Source: Latrodectus hesperus
Taxonomy: Eukaryota > Arthropoda > Arachnida > Araneae > Theridiidae
Direction: 5' to 3'
NCBI GenBank assembly: GCA_037975125.1
Contig: CM075850.1
Coordinates: 70,723,890-70,787,889, forward strand
Length of the DNA stretch: 64,000 nt
The translations under genes and the position numbers were made by a program. This document shows, piece by piece, positions 1 through 13,155 of this stretch. The first letter of the stretch is position 1, and each line of letters starts with the position of its first letter. The notes under the pieces were generated by a model, which ran no database searches, was not told the origin of the DNA, and worked only from the letters and a program-made list of their open reading frames with translations.

Positions 1-75
1 GCATTACTATTAGATAGACTTCTTCTCGAGAACTCTCGTGATTTTGACATAATTTCTGAATAACTGGTTGTACTA
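1..75 (-). CDS. Exon (partial) of unidentified minus-strand gene
   Basis: On the minus strand an acceptor (pyrimidine-rich stretch ending AACAG, AG complement at 76-77) opens an exon that runs off the window. The first base completes the codon left by the exon at 153-304, giving Ile. The following 24 codons are open and rich in Ser and Arg (ending about SREFSRRSLSNSN). The intron to the previous exon is only 77 bp (76-152). This is the most downstream part of the gene that can be seen; the stop codon lies outside. No domain is recognised. A second frame is also open over this short piece, so the phase match to the neighbouring exon is the main argument for the chosen frame. Confidence 0.55.
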
Positions 76-152
76 CTGTTAGGAGTAAGTATATTATTCA
101 AGTTGTAAAACATTAATATATTTAAAAAAATAAATGTAAAAATGAAGCTTAC

Positions 153-304
153 ATATAATTGTTATTGATGAAATTGCATTCCTTTTGACTAATGGAATTG
201 TTGTTCAGAAATGAATCAGTTGATACTGGGTTACTGTGAAGTTCTTCAAATCTTTTACATACTTCATCTCCATTTACAATTTTGTAACTTTGAATTCCAG
301 ATAA
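153..304 (-). CDS. Internal exon of unidentified minus-strand gene
   Basis: Read on the minus strand, the exon follows an acceptor (TTTTCTTATAG) and ends in a strong donor (TATAT then GTAAGC, donor complement at 151-152). It holds 50 open codons plus two bases, starting LSGIQSYKIVNGDEV and containing CKRFEELHSNP. It starts in phase 0, matching the phase-0 end of the exon at 6638-6797, and leaves two bases that fit the exon at 1-75. The amino-acid composition (Asn- and Ser-rich after residue 30) suggests a loosely folded part of a larger protein. I do not recognise the family. Confidence 0.65.
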
Positions 305-3300
305 CTATAAGAAAATTTAACCATTATGATCATCTTTAGTAACTTAATCTTGTTTTACAGGTATAGTGAAAAGAAATATGATTAATGGATGGAATAAATT
401 TATGAATAACAATTAAATGGAAACCAATTTGTTAAGCCATATCTTGAACAGATTCTAAAAATTATAGAACTTGATAAAACAAAGATTTTTTTTATCAGTC
501 ATTACTAACAATTAATTATCAGGGTTCATACAGATTTCCAAAAATCAAATTCCAGGAGTCAAACCAAAAATTTTCAGGAATTATTGACAGCCATGTTAAA
601 ATATTTTATTTTACCGTTCTTAATCAAATATGCAAATATATATATATGCAACAATTTTGAATTACATTTGTAAATAGAAAATAAATTATGGTAACAATTA
701 TCGAGAATATTTAAGTTAGAACTATATTTAATGATTACTTCAAAAGCCTTTAAGGAATTTACAGCTATAACAGATAACTTTTTTATATAAATAATTAATA
801 TCCTTTACATTACTTAATTTTAAACACTGTATAAAATAATGGGTAATTTAAAATTTTTTTAACATCTTCATGAGATTTCTATTTATTAATTTATAGAGTG
901 TTTCAAAATATGTAGAACAAATGACTTTTAAATAAATATACTTATTTAAAATAAATACAACTACAAGATTATGTTTCAAGGATAACTTTTTCCCCCAATT
1001 ATTATTTAATAAAAGCAATTCTAAATTTTTCTTCTGTGTTTACTTTCTAACTCTTTTAACACTATACAACTTCCATATTCTAGACTCTTTAATTTCTTTA
1101 ATCATTCAATAGATTTTTACATTTCTTGATTATTTATCAAAATATTGCGATTTGAAAATGCTAGCTTTTCATCTCTAAAGTTTTCTATTTTAATGGATTA
1201 TATTAATACATACAATATAAAGAAAACAGTAACAAAGAGAAAAAGAATCATCTAAAATAATCCCCGATTGGTGCTTAACTCACTTCACACACACAAATTT
1301 AAATACTATATTTGGTCCTGACTGAACTGGATCATGAAGTTATTGTGATTTAACTGTTATTATATTAATAACTGTTGTCCAATCTAATATCAACCATGAT
1401 ACCATCTAGTGATAACATTGAGAGCTAATACTCAAATTTGTTTTTAGACAATGGCATTGAAACCTTTAAAATAAATAATTTTTAACATAAAATAAATGCA
1501 TCAAGGTAAATAAAAATTCTGATAATAATTTTAGATTTCCAAGGAATCAAATCGAAATTCTAGGAGTTATATGAATTCTGTATGGTCAATTATAAGATTT
1601 AAATACTTAATGAGTAATTGCTGAATTATATTACTAAAGCAAGAAATTTTGCTTAAAACAAAATTCAAAGAAAAATATTTTTAGATAAGCATAACATACA
1701 CCATGAACATGACAATCCAATAAGAAAATAATTCAGCATCAGAATTCTTTATTTCTTTATACATATGATTTTATAAAAATCAAAACACACACACACCTTA
1801 ATATAGGTATTTCTTAATATTTTTCTAGGTTTCAAGTTTATTTTTATTCTATTACTAGTTACATTATTTTCTTACAGAATCTTCAATTTCTAATCACCTA
1901 TTTTGCTTGATTTAATAAATCAATAATCACCTTTACTTCTCTGTTAAGAACAATTAATACAAATAGTTAAATTTATACTAACATTTGGAACAAACTATCA
2001 TATAATAGAATATACTCTCAGTTCAATGCATTCCTTATGGTAGAATATAAGTACAACTTAAGCAAAATAAAGAAATTTAGTTCTGAGTTTACTTCATAAT
2101 TGTTTTTATCAAATCTAATTATTGAGGTAAAGTGAAATCAGAGAGAAGCATTGAAAATTTTGTAAATAAAAGAAATTTTAATCTTTTGAACACAGCTAAG
2201 TGTTAATGTTTTTGTCATCAAGACCAAGAAAATATTTAAAACATTTATAAATAAAAAAATGTTCTTCATCATACATATAAGTACATATTATTTAAATTTA
2301 TAATATTGTAAAAAATAATGTAAAACAAGTAACAATATAAGTACATAGTATTTTTAATCTGTACATAAAATGAAAACTTCAAAGAAATGGTTACTACTTT
2401 TCCCCTTTAGAGTAAAAAATAAGAACCAATTAATTATACAATCAAAATCTTAATTTATTGCTATACTAAATAAGAAATCAATCAAAATAATAAACCAAAT
2501 CTTTTATTAAACTTGTTTATTGTACTTGAATGGATAACCCAATTTTTGATTTGCTACAGAAGTTGATTACAGTTCTAGATATTGTATTTATCCTAGTATT
2601 TTATAGTATATAATAGTTGTGTCTTTAATTAAAATAAATTGAACAAAATTTAAAAACTACATTTTTTAAAAAAAGTAACTTTTGAATTTCAAGAATTGCA
2701 TTAAATAAATTTAAATAATTCACTTAAATTTTTTTTAAGGAAAAACTATTAGAATTTTAAATGTTAATCAAAGCTATTAAACATAATGCTCAGTTGCATT
2801 AATAATGCAAATGATTAGGTGATTTTTTTTATGTCATATTTATATAAGGAGTTTGCCATGTATTATATAAAAATAAGAGTTCATATATTTATATGTCTTT
2901 AATATTGTAAATTATCAAAATATGGTAAAATATGTAACATTTTTCTTAGAATAATTAAAAAAATTACCATAACATTATTAATATTATTATCTACCTTAAT
3001 AGGAAGTTTCTTAAGGTTGGGGCTTTTGCTTGATTAATCAATAAATTTATGAAAGACACTTCCATTACTGAATCCTATTTAGTAATACTATACAAGGTTC
3101 TTAAGATTAATAACTTATTTATTGAGAATAAATTCAAGGAAGCAAGTTATTGATTTAGTGTTGACCAATGCATAATAACAATACATAAATGGTTGTTTTC
3201 CAACTAATGTCATTACTTTGAAAACAAATTTTAAAAAAGTATTATTCACATTAAGTGTTTTTAATAATATGATATAATTTGCTTTTAATTTTATCACATA

Positions 3301-3996
3301 ATAAAAATACATTGATACTGATGGTAAGAAAACTGAAGGGAATATGATGCTATTTCAGGTAAATCACGATGTCCGAAATATTATAATTTTACCACTGATA
3401 AGAAAATTGTACTAAACATGTAAAAGTGTATGATTTAACCAATAGATCTTATAAACTAATTTAAAATCAGCAGTGTGTGATTGGTAAAATATTTTTCATA
3501 ATGTATAAAAATGAAAGTATAGATATATTTAACAGTTTACTTCATTGAAAGGAAAAAACAGTCGAGAAACTAATTTAAGAGATTATTTTAATCGTTTTAA
3601 TCATACTTTTCTGAAACTTTATGAACAGAAAACTGAATAGATATTTCAAAGCTTAAATTCTGAAGAAAACACTCATAAACTATAAACTTATTGTATAATA
3701 TTAAAAAAATTAATTTTAAAAATAGGTTTATTAATCTTTGAAATTCATTCAGCAATAAAAACAGGAAAATAAAATCAAAGTTAAAATTAAAGCACATAAA
3801 AATAAAATATATAAAAGTAAAGCATTTAATGGTTTTAAGCTATTTTAAAACATTATCTTTAATATTAAATATTGTTCTTGTTAGTATGACTTAACAAAAG
3901 AATGCAGACAAAGCACCTTTTACTTTTTGAGAATTCTTATTTACTATGCAATGGAACTATATATTTTGATATCCTATTACTTTTATTTATTGGCGT
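305..3996. other. Intron stretch, AT-rich, no gene seen
   Basis: Probable intron of the minus-strand gene (between the exons at 153-304 and 6638-6797). It holds only AT-rich sequence, short ORFs without coding character and a small CA run near 1786-1797. I see no repeat family that I can name. Confidence 0.4.
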
Positions 3997-4140
3997 TTTC
4001 TTCTTCTTCTTAGAGTTAGGTTTGTATGTCATTGGGCACCTCTGCTTTTATCAGCATTTTGTACCATTAACTCCAAACCCAAAGTTTCCTAGTTCCAGTT
4101 GCTCGGGTCACCCACTTTATTAATAAAGTCCGATAACCCT

Positions 4141-4154
4141 TTAATGGAGTCTAG
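4141..4154. repeat. Target-site duplication of SINE copy 1
   Basis: The 14-bp TTAATGGAGTCTAG is repeated exactly at 4330-4343, directly flanking the SINE. The same bases occur once at the matching place in the uninterrupted LINE copy near 36990 (there in reverse complement and slightly diverged). Confidence 0.85.
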
Positions 4155-4329
4155 TTTGTTTGTTTGTCGCTCAATGGTCATTTTTTGCACACGAGGGCTA
4201 ATTAGACCGGGACTTACGTCTTAAAGTGGATTCCGAACCACTACAAACATCCATGCCCAAGGTGGGATTCGAACCCACGAACTGTTGAACCGAAGGCAAG
4301 AGCGCTAACCATTCGGCTGCCAGCTCGGC
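4155..4329 (-). mobile_element. tRNA-derived SINE, copy 1 (intact, with TSD)
   Basis: On the minus strand it starts with a tRNA-like head containing an A-box-like GGCAGCCGAATGGTTAGCG and a B box GGGTTCGAATCCC, continues with a unique body and ends in a (CAAA)n tail. The flanking 14-bp duplication TTAATGGAGTCTAG (4141-4154 and 4330-4343) is perfect, so the insertion is fairly recent. It lies inside the older LINE-like copy. Confidence 0.9.
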
Positions 4330-5037
4330 TTAATGGAGTCTAGGTGAAACTCTCTAGTATGGATGATGCTTAAAGAAGTTAATCTAGGGAAGGCAAGAGC
4401 CTCGCATTCATAAATGATATGCTCTGCCGTTTCCTCTTGTGTATGACATTTCCCGCAGATAGGGTCTTGGAGAAACAGTCCCATCTGGTCAGAAAGTCAG
4501 TCATGCTAGGGATAGTTTCCTGACTTTCACCAGAAGATGGTTTGGAGGTCATTTCTACCTCAAGTGAAGGATTCATTGCTGCCCCTTTACTAGATTGCCT
4601 CTGAGTTCCCTTGTCTTTTTCAGCAAGGTCTACTTCAGAGGCTTCACCTGCAAATGCAGAAAGGTTTGTTATTTCTTGTGTCTTTTCAGCCATAAGATAA
4701 CAATTAATAAGCTCAGGTAATATAAGTCCACCCAGCATTGCCTGAATTACTGGGCAAGGCAAATTACTCTAGAAGTTTGCCAGGCAACTAGAGGCTCCGT
4801 TAAGACACCATTACCACGGTGCCAAATAACCCTTGGCACGGGTCGTATAACACCAGGGTTTACGGGAGCTGGTTCACGGCCTCTGATTCTATTTTCAAGG
4901 CTATTTTGTCATTCCTACAGGACATTTGGTTATCCACCACTTGCCAACGCGCCTGGTGGCTGCTCAAGCCCCAGAAGGTATGCATACCCTCTCCCCTGGT
5001 TCCAGGTTTATTGGGCTTACTCTGTCATCATACCTGA

Positions 5038-6637
5038 AATAATTTTTTCTCCAGTTTCCACAGAACCATCAATTTTAAAAGAAAATATCTAAAAAGTTGG
5101 AAATAAATAAAATGATCTGCCATAACACGTGGACTACCTTGCACTGTTTTATTTTTAGAACCGTATTGTGAATTAAATTAGAACTATTTTAATTGCTGTA
5201 ATAACAAATAGAATAAATGGCTCATAAATGCAATGAAGAAAATTTTAAGGAATTGCAAAAATTAGATGTAATGAAATCAAGTGATGTGGATGATAGCAGT
5301 TTAGATGAATATAAAGTATATATTTCCCAGATATAAATCATATAAAATAGCAATTCAAGACACTATAAAATTAAAACATTTTTTTAAAATATTTTTGTAC
5401 ACAGTTAGCATGAATACAAAAATGAAATTAGGAAAGTGTATAGTAAGAAATCCAGAAAAAATAAAATCTGCATATTTGATAAGCATTTATTCTGAATTTA
5501 CAATTGGTAGAAAACAAAATTATTTATAGAGACGTCATGCAATACAGAACATTTTGTGGGAATCTTGAGAGTAACATAAAAGAATGTAAGTCAACCCATC
5601 CAAAGATATATGGTAAAAAGCCAATCTCAAATGGTTGTCTTGATATCAGGACTAATATTAGAAGATGATTGGATTGGACTAACCAAAAAAAAAAAAAATC
5701 CATAACCATTTACCAGTTCATATAATTATTATATAAAGATCAAACTATTCACTAATATTTATTTCTGATATAATATTAATTTTGTAACAAATTAATTTTA
5801 ATTTTATATTCCATTTTTTATTAAATTAGTAACAAGTTTATAAGTCACATTTCTGATTTGAAGGGGCATTTTCTGAGATATTTCCTTCCATTTTAACCAT
5901 AATCTTATCTTTTAATTTAATACCAAGTTCTTGTTTAATTTCAAAAGGGCAGAAACACAAGCTTTTGAAAGGATAAGAGAAGGGAAAGAAAAGGAGAGGG
6001 AGAAAAAAATATCAGCATTACATATGTGAAATTTATTACTAAGTACATTGCCTAGATAAAATTCAAAACTCTTATTTTACATATATATTCATTTTAATAG
6101 AACGAATAAAGCAGTCTGCAAATTAATTAGATTATGTGCAATGGGAATATGATATTACTGCCTTTAAAATAAATATATGAATGTATGCAATTTTCTTTGA
6201 AGAAAGTTGTTAGTCTTAAGGAAAACATTTATCATCAGAAAAATTGGCAATTGTGCAATTTCACACTGTACATAATAACAAAAGTTTTTGTCTTCTCTAT
6301 TTATTGTTTTTCCAATACTTTCTAAAATAGTTTGAGTTACGATTCTTAATCCTTATACAAAGTGCTTTAAAAACATAATAATTAGGCTAGAAATTTAAGA
6401 CTTATTTTTTCAAAGAACATAGTTAAACATTGGATCTAATAAGTTATTTGAGTACATTAGTTATACATCTGTTTTGTATAACTTTAAACATATTCACATA
6501 CTTCATGTCATGTTTCTTAAATCTCATAAGAAAAATGTAAGTATATTTCCAATGAATTTAGATAATTTTACAGTATTTATGAAACAATGAGCTGAATTAT
6601 AATATGAAAATATAAAAAAAAAATAATAACAGCTTAC
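5038..6637. other. Intron stretch, AT-rich, with a purine-rich tract
   Basis: Rest of the probable intron. I see no gene. A purine-only tract (about 5968-6008, GGAAAG/GGAGAG type) is the only compositional feature; short ORFs look random. Confidence 0.35.
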
Positions 6638-6797
6638 CTCAAGGTGATTGTACAGACCTTCTTTCAAAACAGAATAAGTTTTGGCAGATTTGTAAGCAAG
6701 CTGCTTCAAAGAAGAATGTAGGTATGAATTAAATTTCAAAGAACTTTCAGAAGAATCTGATTCGGAGATATTTTGATTCAGATGTTTAATGAGTTTT
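6638..6797 (-). CDS. Internal exon of unidentified minus-strand gene
   Basis: On the minus strand the sequence TTTACATTTTGTATAG is a good acceptor and CTTGAG followed by GTAAGC is a consensus donor (complement at 6636-6637). The exon is 160 bp: one base completes a Lys codon from the exon at 11842-11991, then 53 open codons follow. Readable parts are KLIKHLNQNISESDSSESS and LKQLAYKSAKTYSVLKEGLYN. The middle has an acidic Ser patch that could be phosphorylated by casein kinase; the second half looks helical. The other two frames contain stops near the start. The protein is not recognised. Confidence 0.7.
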
Positions 6798-6992
6798 CTA
6801 TACAAAATGTAAACAGAAAAATTGCTTTAATAAAATTGTAACTTTAATAAATCTGAAGAAGTTATTTAATATTTTAACTTACCAACAATGCTTATTTCCT
6901 TTGTAAAGCAAAATGAAAAATTAAACAGAGTGAATTATGAATATAAAAATTTGTTAAATAAAAGATTAAGATTATTTATAAAATAATGCATT

Positions 6993-6998
6993 GATATA

Positions 6999-7084
<86 letters not shown>
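6993..7084. repeat. (TA)n microsatellite
   Basis: About 90 bp of alternating TA with a few TATG interruptions at both ends. It lies in the intron upstream of the exon at 6638-6797. Confidence 0.95.
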
Positions 7085-10000
7085 CGGAAAACTAGACTAA
7101 ATTTTTTTTAAATTAACATTAGAACAATTGATGAACAAAATATGATTAGTTAAAATTCTCAACAAATGTCTCACCAAACATGATAAAAAACGTTTTGTAT
7201 AGAGCAACAGAAATTTACAGAATCAACTGTTAACGTTTTAAAAAATTATTTGAAAAAATAAAAAAATTAAATTGCTTGAACATTTGTGACTTAACAAATT
7301 AATCAATTCATATTTCCTATCAAAAATAACAATAAAAAAATAGTAATGAGTAAAATTTAGACTCTAAAAATTACCAAGAAATTAATATAACTTGATAACT
7401 ACAATTTGCTGAAAAACACACACACATACAATGTATATACAATTATTTATATTTTTCTTATGCAATTATTTTACAATAAAGTTTACTGATAAATAACAGA
7501 AAATTTACTGTCATACGAAATTTTTTACACTGAATAATATGTTGTTTATAAAATGTTTGATAAAATCTAATCATTTAAAAAAGTGAAATAATGATACAAA
7601 ATTGTTTAATTAATGTACATTAAAAAGAAAAAATAATTTTTATTCTGAAGTTTCACATCTTTATGAAATAACTCAAAGCATTCAATTGTATTTAATCAAA
7701 ATGAACATTGTGTCAAAAACGCTTGCGACGAACAAAACGTAAAATGAAAATAAGAAACAAAATATTCATTTTAGCTAAATGAACCCATTAAGCCTTTTAG
7801 TATTTCGCAATGTGTGGTAGGAGAGTTAAAATTTTGCCCTCCTACTTAGCTTGGCTGAGTATCAGAATTAATTTGGCATATGTCAACATTGTAAAACGTC
7901 ACAAATTACTCAAGCCTTTCAGTAAAATGGAAGAAATATGTCGCTGACGAAAAAACGGAAACACCCGCTCAAAGAAATAAAAATAAATGAAAAAAATGAG
8001 AGGAAGGAAGAAGGGAAAAAAAAAAAAAAAAGAAACTGCAAAACTTAAATTTTTTGAAAAGACTAATATAATGAATAATCAAAATCTTCAACCGAAATGT
8101 TTAACAAATTCGAAAACGCTAGCTTGCATTTTAGTTAAAATCGTTTGCTAGAATTCATAACTGAAAACTCAAACCAGAGTTTTCAATCTTCATTTTTTCC
8201 CTTTTCGATAAATTTGAGTGCGAAAATATTATTCATATTCGGCAAACTTACTTCCCATTTTTTATTTAAAAAAAAAATTGAAGAAAACAAAATTGAGCTG
8301 TTTTGAAGTTGATTTAAATATTAACGAAAATATCCTATTTTCTTAAAATTATATTACCTAATCTATCTGCAAAATATATTATAAGGTATTCATTAAGAAA
8401 GGAAGTTATGAGTAAGAGTATACTGAACCCCTTAAATATTTAATCGGAAAGCAAAATTATTCCTAACATATGTTTTAAATACTTATCGGCGAATCTAATG
8501 ATACGATTGCGAAATAACTGCATTAGATTAATACGTTTAAAATATTTCCAAGTTTGGAAAAAAATTTAGTTAAAATCTCTAACAATACCAAAAAATAGTT
8601 TAATCCGTCAATACTTAAATTGGAAAAACTAAACAGATAAAATTTGATTAATAGCCTTAAAGTATAAAAGCGGAAAGTCAGAAGCAAACATCCGACCTAT
8701 AAATGAACTTCGTGGAATAATCGTGAAACTAACACCTGTTTCTATGTATCATTTTCTGACTTAAAGGATCAGTAGCCACGACCCTGAAAAAAATTCTTTC
8801 AAAAGAAAAAAAGGATAGGATAACGATCTCCAAAGGGAGAAAATTTTCAACTTTATGAAATGAATTCAGGAAAAGAAAATTAAATCGACGAATTATACTT
8901 AAATATCTACATAAAAACAAAGAAATAATCACTTAAATACAATTTATTTCGTGAATATTAATTTATTAGATACAATGATAAAAAGTAATATATGCAATGA
9001 CAGCAAAATCAAATTACCATTCGATTAGGAAAAGAGAAATATAAATATTTCTTTGCAATAAATAAATAAATAATATAATCATAAATGTCATCATTATTCA
9101 AATATATATATTAGTTAACAGCTGGGTTAAGCTTTCCTCTTCAGAAAGAAAAAAAAGATTATACTATTATGATATTTATTAATTACTAAACACATTTTTT
9201 CTTACAGTCATTATTGTAGAAATTAAAGCTTTTTTCCTTTGTTTAAATATTTTTTTAATAATAATATCCACAGAAAAAACATTAAAAGGAAAAAAAATAT
9301 TTTATATCAATTAAGAAATTTAATATGTTAAGCATTTTGCACAAACACAGAAGTAAAAATAAAACATTAAAATACAGCTAGATAAAAGTTGGAAAATTGA
9401 AATGATTGATTTCTTAATAAAGCTACAAAAAATAAGTTAACAAACAATATAAAGCAAAGATTAATAATCTAACTATGTTGAAAGCAAATATGATTAAACA
9501 ATTGATTTAATTCAATTATCAAACATTTTCAGTAAAAAGTCCACAATTGAAAAGTTTAATTGAATCAATGATAAAAAATAGTGCTAAAATTTCATTCAGC
9601 TATAATTATTAAAAATACAAATATGTATATGTATGTAGATATTATGTATTTATATTTATATAATATAATTTAAATTAATTATTTTTATAAAATATGAAAT
9701 GTGACTCAGTTACTTCAACTGGTTTCGATTTTAAATTGTACATATTCACACACATGTAATAACATTTTTGATAAATTTAAATACAAGAAACAGGATATGT
9801 AACAAGATGAATAATATTAAATTAATATATTATAATAGAATTAAATAGAAATAAATATGCCATAAACTTTAACTAAAAATTATTAGTATTTATTTTTTTT
9901 AAAATATTTTTTTAAAGCTATGTAGCTCTTTTAATTGTGGTGATTAAAAAAATTTAGATAATTAAATTATATTTATTACTTAATTCCTATTTTACTTCTT

Positions 10001-11841
10001 TTAAATTAACTATATTTATTGTTAATTATATAGTTTTTCTCTAAGTTCTTGTCGTGGTAATTGATAAGAACTTAAATGAAGGCTAATTTAGTGAAGAATA
10101 GAGAAGTAAATGAAAATTAGAAAATAAACATATGTGAAAATAATTTTAATAACTGATGTAAATATGATTTCAAGTTTCTTAGGGTAAAATCATTTTTTTA
10201 AAACAGAATTTACAAGAGTTACTAGAGTAAGTTGACAAGTCCATTTTAATTTTCATCTCTGGATTTTTGCTCACATTTTAAATGAAAGCAAAACAAATGT
10301 TTTGAAGTCATGAATAATAACAATAAATAAAAAAGTTTAAAGTATAAATGCATAAAGTGCATTATATAATATAGGATAAAATTGTCAAAATTACATTAAG
10401 AAATTTTTAAATATTTACAGAAATTATACTAAAAACCATGAAATTAGGAACTAAATAATTCTGTTTATTATTTTAAATTTTCAGAAAACTATTAGGAAAA
10501 TATGTAACTATAACAAACACATTATAACAAAGTTTCTTTAAAAGGTAGGCTATATAAAGCTATTGATAAACATGAAACACTGTGATTGTTTCATGATAAT
10601 TTATGTATCATGAAAAAAATATTTTTTCATTTTACAGTTTCAATAAAATTTGAGAAAAAGAAAGATTCTAGAGATAATGAAAAAGAAATTTAGAAAAAAT
10701 TATTAAGATTAGCTCATATACAAGTCCCATAAAGGCATAAAATGCAATACCTTTACAGAAAGTAAAAATATTTATCGATGAATATTATATAAAATACTAT
10801 GAATATACAATAAACATTAAATTTAAATTGACAGATATACTGGAAAGATTCACTTGAATCATTATGTCAATATGTAAAAAGTTTGCAAAATTGTCTATTG
10901 TTAACAGTTTTTCTGAATTTCATTTTTACCATCTTCAATATGTATTGGTAACAGTCAATCAATCTTTTAAATGAAATTTAATTTAAAGCTATTAAATTCA
11001 TTTTCCAGTTTCTATGAAAAAATTTAGCAACATTTTTATTATGAATGAATCTCAACTTGTATTTAAAAACATATTACATATATTTTAGTAAACCAAAATA
11101 TATTTCAAAAAGAGTAGTATTAAAAGAAAAAATATTAATTCTTAATAAAAAAAGTATTCTTTCGGAAAAATTAAATATGCATCAATACAAAATGTCTTAG
11201 TCATTCTGTAATAATTGCAACAACCAAAAAGGATTATGATGATTCAATGAAACTAATTTAATGCAATTGTACAAGAGATTAAAATATTAGTAATTTGTTC
11301 ATCAGTGTCTTATTACGCAGCTGTCAAAAAACAATAGGAGCAAAGTTATTATAAATAAATGTATAAAAAGTGTATTATTAAACTATTATTATACTAATTA
11401 CATATGTATTGATATGATAACTAAATATATAAAAATTTAATAAATTTTAAAATAGTCAAGTTTAAAGCTAATAAAAAAATTTCTAATAGTCTTAAATAAA
11501 ATTTTTTTGACTTTGTTTAAAATAAATCCTCAATATTAATTAGAAGAAAAAAGTACAAGACTGTACTATTTGTCATAAAATTATAAGAGCAATTTTAATT
11601 TTTAAAACTCAAAACAAGCAAAAACAATATCGATGTTTTTCAAACAATTTTAATAACCAATTGAAGTAAAATATTTAATCTATTTTCTTACATTACCACT
11701 AGTTATCAATATAAAATAACAATGAGAGTTTATTTTGTAATTAAGGAATGTTACTATGAGATTTTGATTTTATAAACAGTTGTCAGAATTAGGTTTTTGA
11801 TAAACTTATAAATTTTTCAGAAAATGTAGAATTTTTCTTAC
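7085..11841. other. Intron stretch, AT-rich, no gene seen
   Basis: Probable intron between the exons at 6638-6797 and 11842-11991. It contains a slightly GC-richer patch at about 7770-7990 and an A run at about 8015-8031. No ORF or repeat that I can name. Confidence 0.35.
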
Positions 11842-11991
11842 TTTTGATAATTTGTTTCTTGTTTATGTGTTCTGCTAGTCACAGAATATTTATGGGAGTG
11901 ACCATGAGAACAAGCGCTTCTTAAAAGCATAGAGCATGACGAACTTCGAGGAGATATATTTACATCATCTATGCAACACGATTTTTTCATT
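11842..11991 (-). CDS. First visible coding exon of unidentified minus-strand gene
   Basis: On the minus strand TTTACATTATTAATATTAG precedes the exon, and its second base begins an ATG (11988-11990). From this ATG 49 codons are open (MKKSCCIDDVNISPRSSSC, then a His/Ser-rich part SHGHSHKYS), and two bases remain before a consensus donor GTAAGA. Those two bases plus the first base of the exon at 6638-6797 give Lys, so the phase fits. The ATG may be the true start after a non-coding first exon, because the exon begins one base before it; the frame is also open a little upstream, so an earlier start is possible. The early Cys pair and the HGHSH motif are not enough to name a family. Confidence 0.6.
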
Positions 11992-13026
11992 CTAATATTA
12001 ATAATGTAAACATTAACAAAATTGAATGAAAACACTTTTTAAGAGAAATCTGTTTCAGTCTTTCAGCAGAAATGAACACCTACACAACATTACTCTAAAA
12101 ATAACAGTGAGTAAGTACATAATAAATCCTTAAATTTAAAAAACTGTCCGATACAGAAAGAAAAACCAGATCAACGGATCGCCCAGCCTCTTCTATTTTA
12201 CGGTTATAGTTAAATTAATTGGAGCAGTAACGGAGATGCATCAAAGTTTTTAAATTAATTTAACGGTTTCGGAAGGACTCGCCAATTTGTGATCAACTGA
12301 AATAATGTCACAGTGGAATCCGATATGTAAAGACAAACTGAAAACATGAAAATAACTTTAAGGGTGTTTAATAACTCGTTGTAAGGAATTTCATGAACTT
12401 TTATTTTGAAAGAAAGAGGGGACTCGTACTAGAATACAGTTGGTTTGAGGCTTGTTTGCCATTCACCAGTCATTCTGTATGTAAAGATAAAGTTTTCTGA
12501 GTGCAATATTTAAAATCTATTTTTAATGCTTTACCAAATTGATAAATTTATTCACACATACAAAAATTTTATATAAATTCTATCAATTCCATTTCAGAAT
12601 TGTAATGAAATCGGTTGAAAAAATATATATTCAAATCACCCATTTTAGCAAAGTGGAGTCTTCTAATAAACTTTAGTTTTCCCAAATTTTAAAACTTAGA
12701 AAACTTCGTTAATAGTATGTACTTTGAGTCTTCTAAAATATCCAAATAACTAATCTTATTTTCGCTACTTTACGAAAATAGTTTAACACAACTTGAACTC
12801 AGGTCTATGGATCTATAAGTCAAGTTAAATATTCTTTGTTACAATATTTTTAAAGAAAATATCAAGTTTGCACTCTAAAATACTTTGGGATCGCTGACGA
12901 ACTACACAAATTTTGAACATTTTTTGAACTTATTCATTTACATTGTTATATGCAGTATTCATTATATGGTGTATCGTAACAAACTGTTGAAAAATATTGA
13001 ATCATACGCCTAAATAGAATTCATGA
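11992..13026. other. Upstream or intron stretch of the minus-strand gene
   Basis: No ORF with coding character. Around 12150-12300 the composition is slightly GC-richer and could hold an untranslated exon or promoter, but I found no convincing donor on the minus strand. Confidence 0.25.
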
Positions 13027-13155
13027 TAGACCGGTATCTTCAATTTAAAGTTGATTCCGAACCATTACAAAAAGCCATGCCCAAGATTAGATTCGAAATC
13101 ACTTCTGTGGAACCGAATGTAAGAGCACTAGGCATTCAGCTGCCAGCTCGGCAGG
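13027..13155 (-). mobile_element. tRNA-derived SINE, diverged partial copy
   Basis: Clear similarity to the SINE body and head (GATTCCGAACCATTACAAAAAGCCATGCCCAAG, read in pieces, and the end CAGCTGCCAGCTCGGC). The B-box region is decayed and the CAAA tail is missing. No target duplication seen. Confidence 0.75.

Larger units (their letters stand above)
3997..5037 (-). mobile_element. LINE-like 3' end, copy 1, split by a SINE
   Basis: Minus-strand non-LTR retrotransposon remnant. Its 3' end is a (GAA)n tail seen as TTC repeats at about 3997-4011. The part at 4012-4665 is homologous to 36696-37140, including the stretch that in the other copy encodes a C-x2-C...H...C segment typical of the region after RNase H in LINE ORF2. 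Further upstream (4666-5037) it continues into GC-richer sequence absent from the shorter copy. A serine-rich open frame covers 4379-4762 but is not the frame of the Cys/His segment. A SINE (4155-4329) interrupts the element and duplicates 14 bp of it. The 5' boundary near 5037 is judged only from the change in composition, and no target duplication was found for the LINE itself. Confidence 0.65.

Noticed and set aside
4262..4329. Functional tRNA gene on the minus strand (B box and A-box-like sequence); the same at 16568-16631 and 40259-40326
   Set aside because: The head does not fold into a full cloverleaf with a matched acceptor stem, and it is part of a repeated SINE with tail and target duplications.
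4819..5037. Plus-strand ORF of 72 codons
   Set aside because: Antisense to the 5' part of the minus-strand LINE-like element.
6883..6898. Possible 16-nt microexon on the minus strand with a strong donor (GTTG then GTAAGT)
   Set aside because: Joining it to the exon at 6638-6797 would create a TGA at the junction, whereas the exon at 11842-11991 joins in phase.
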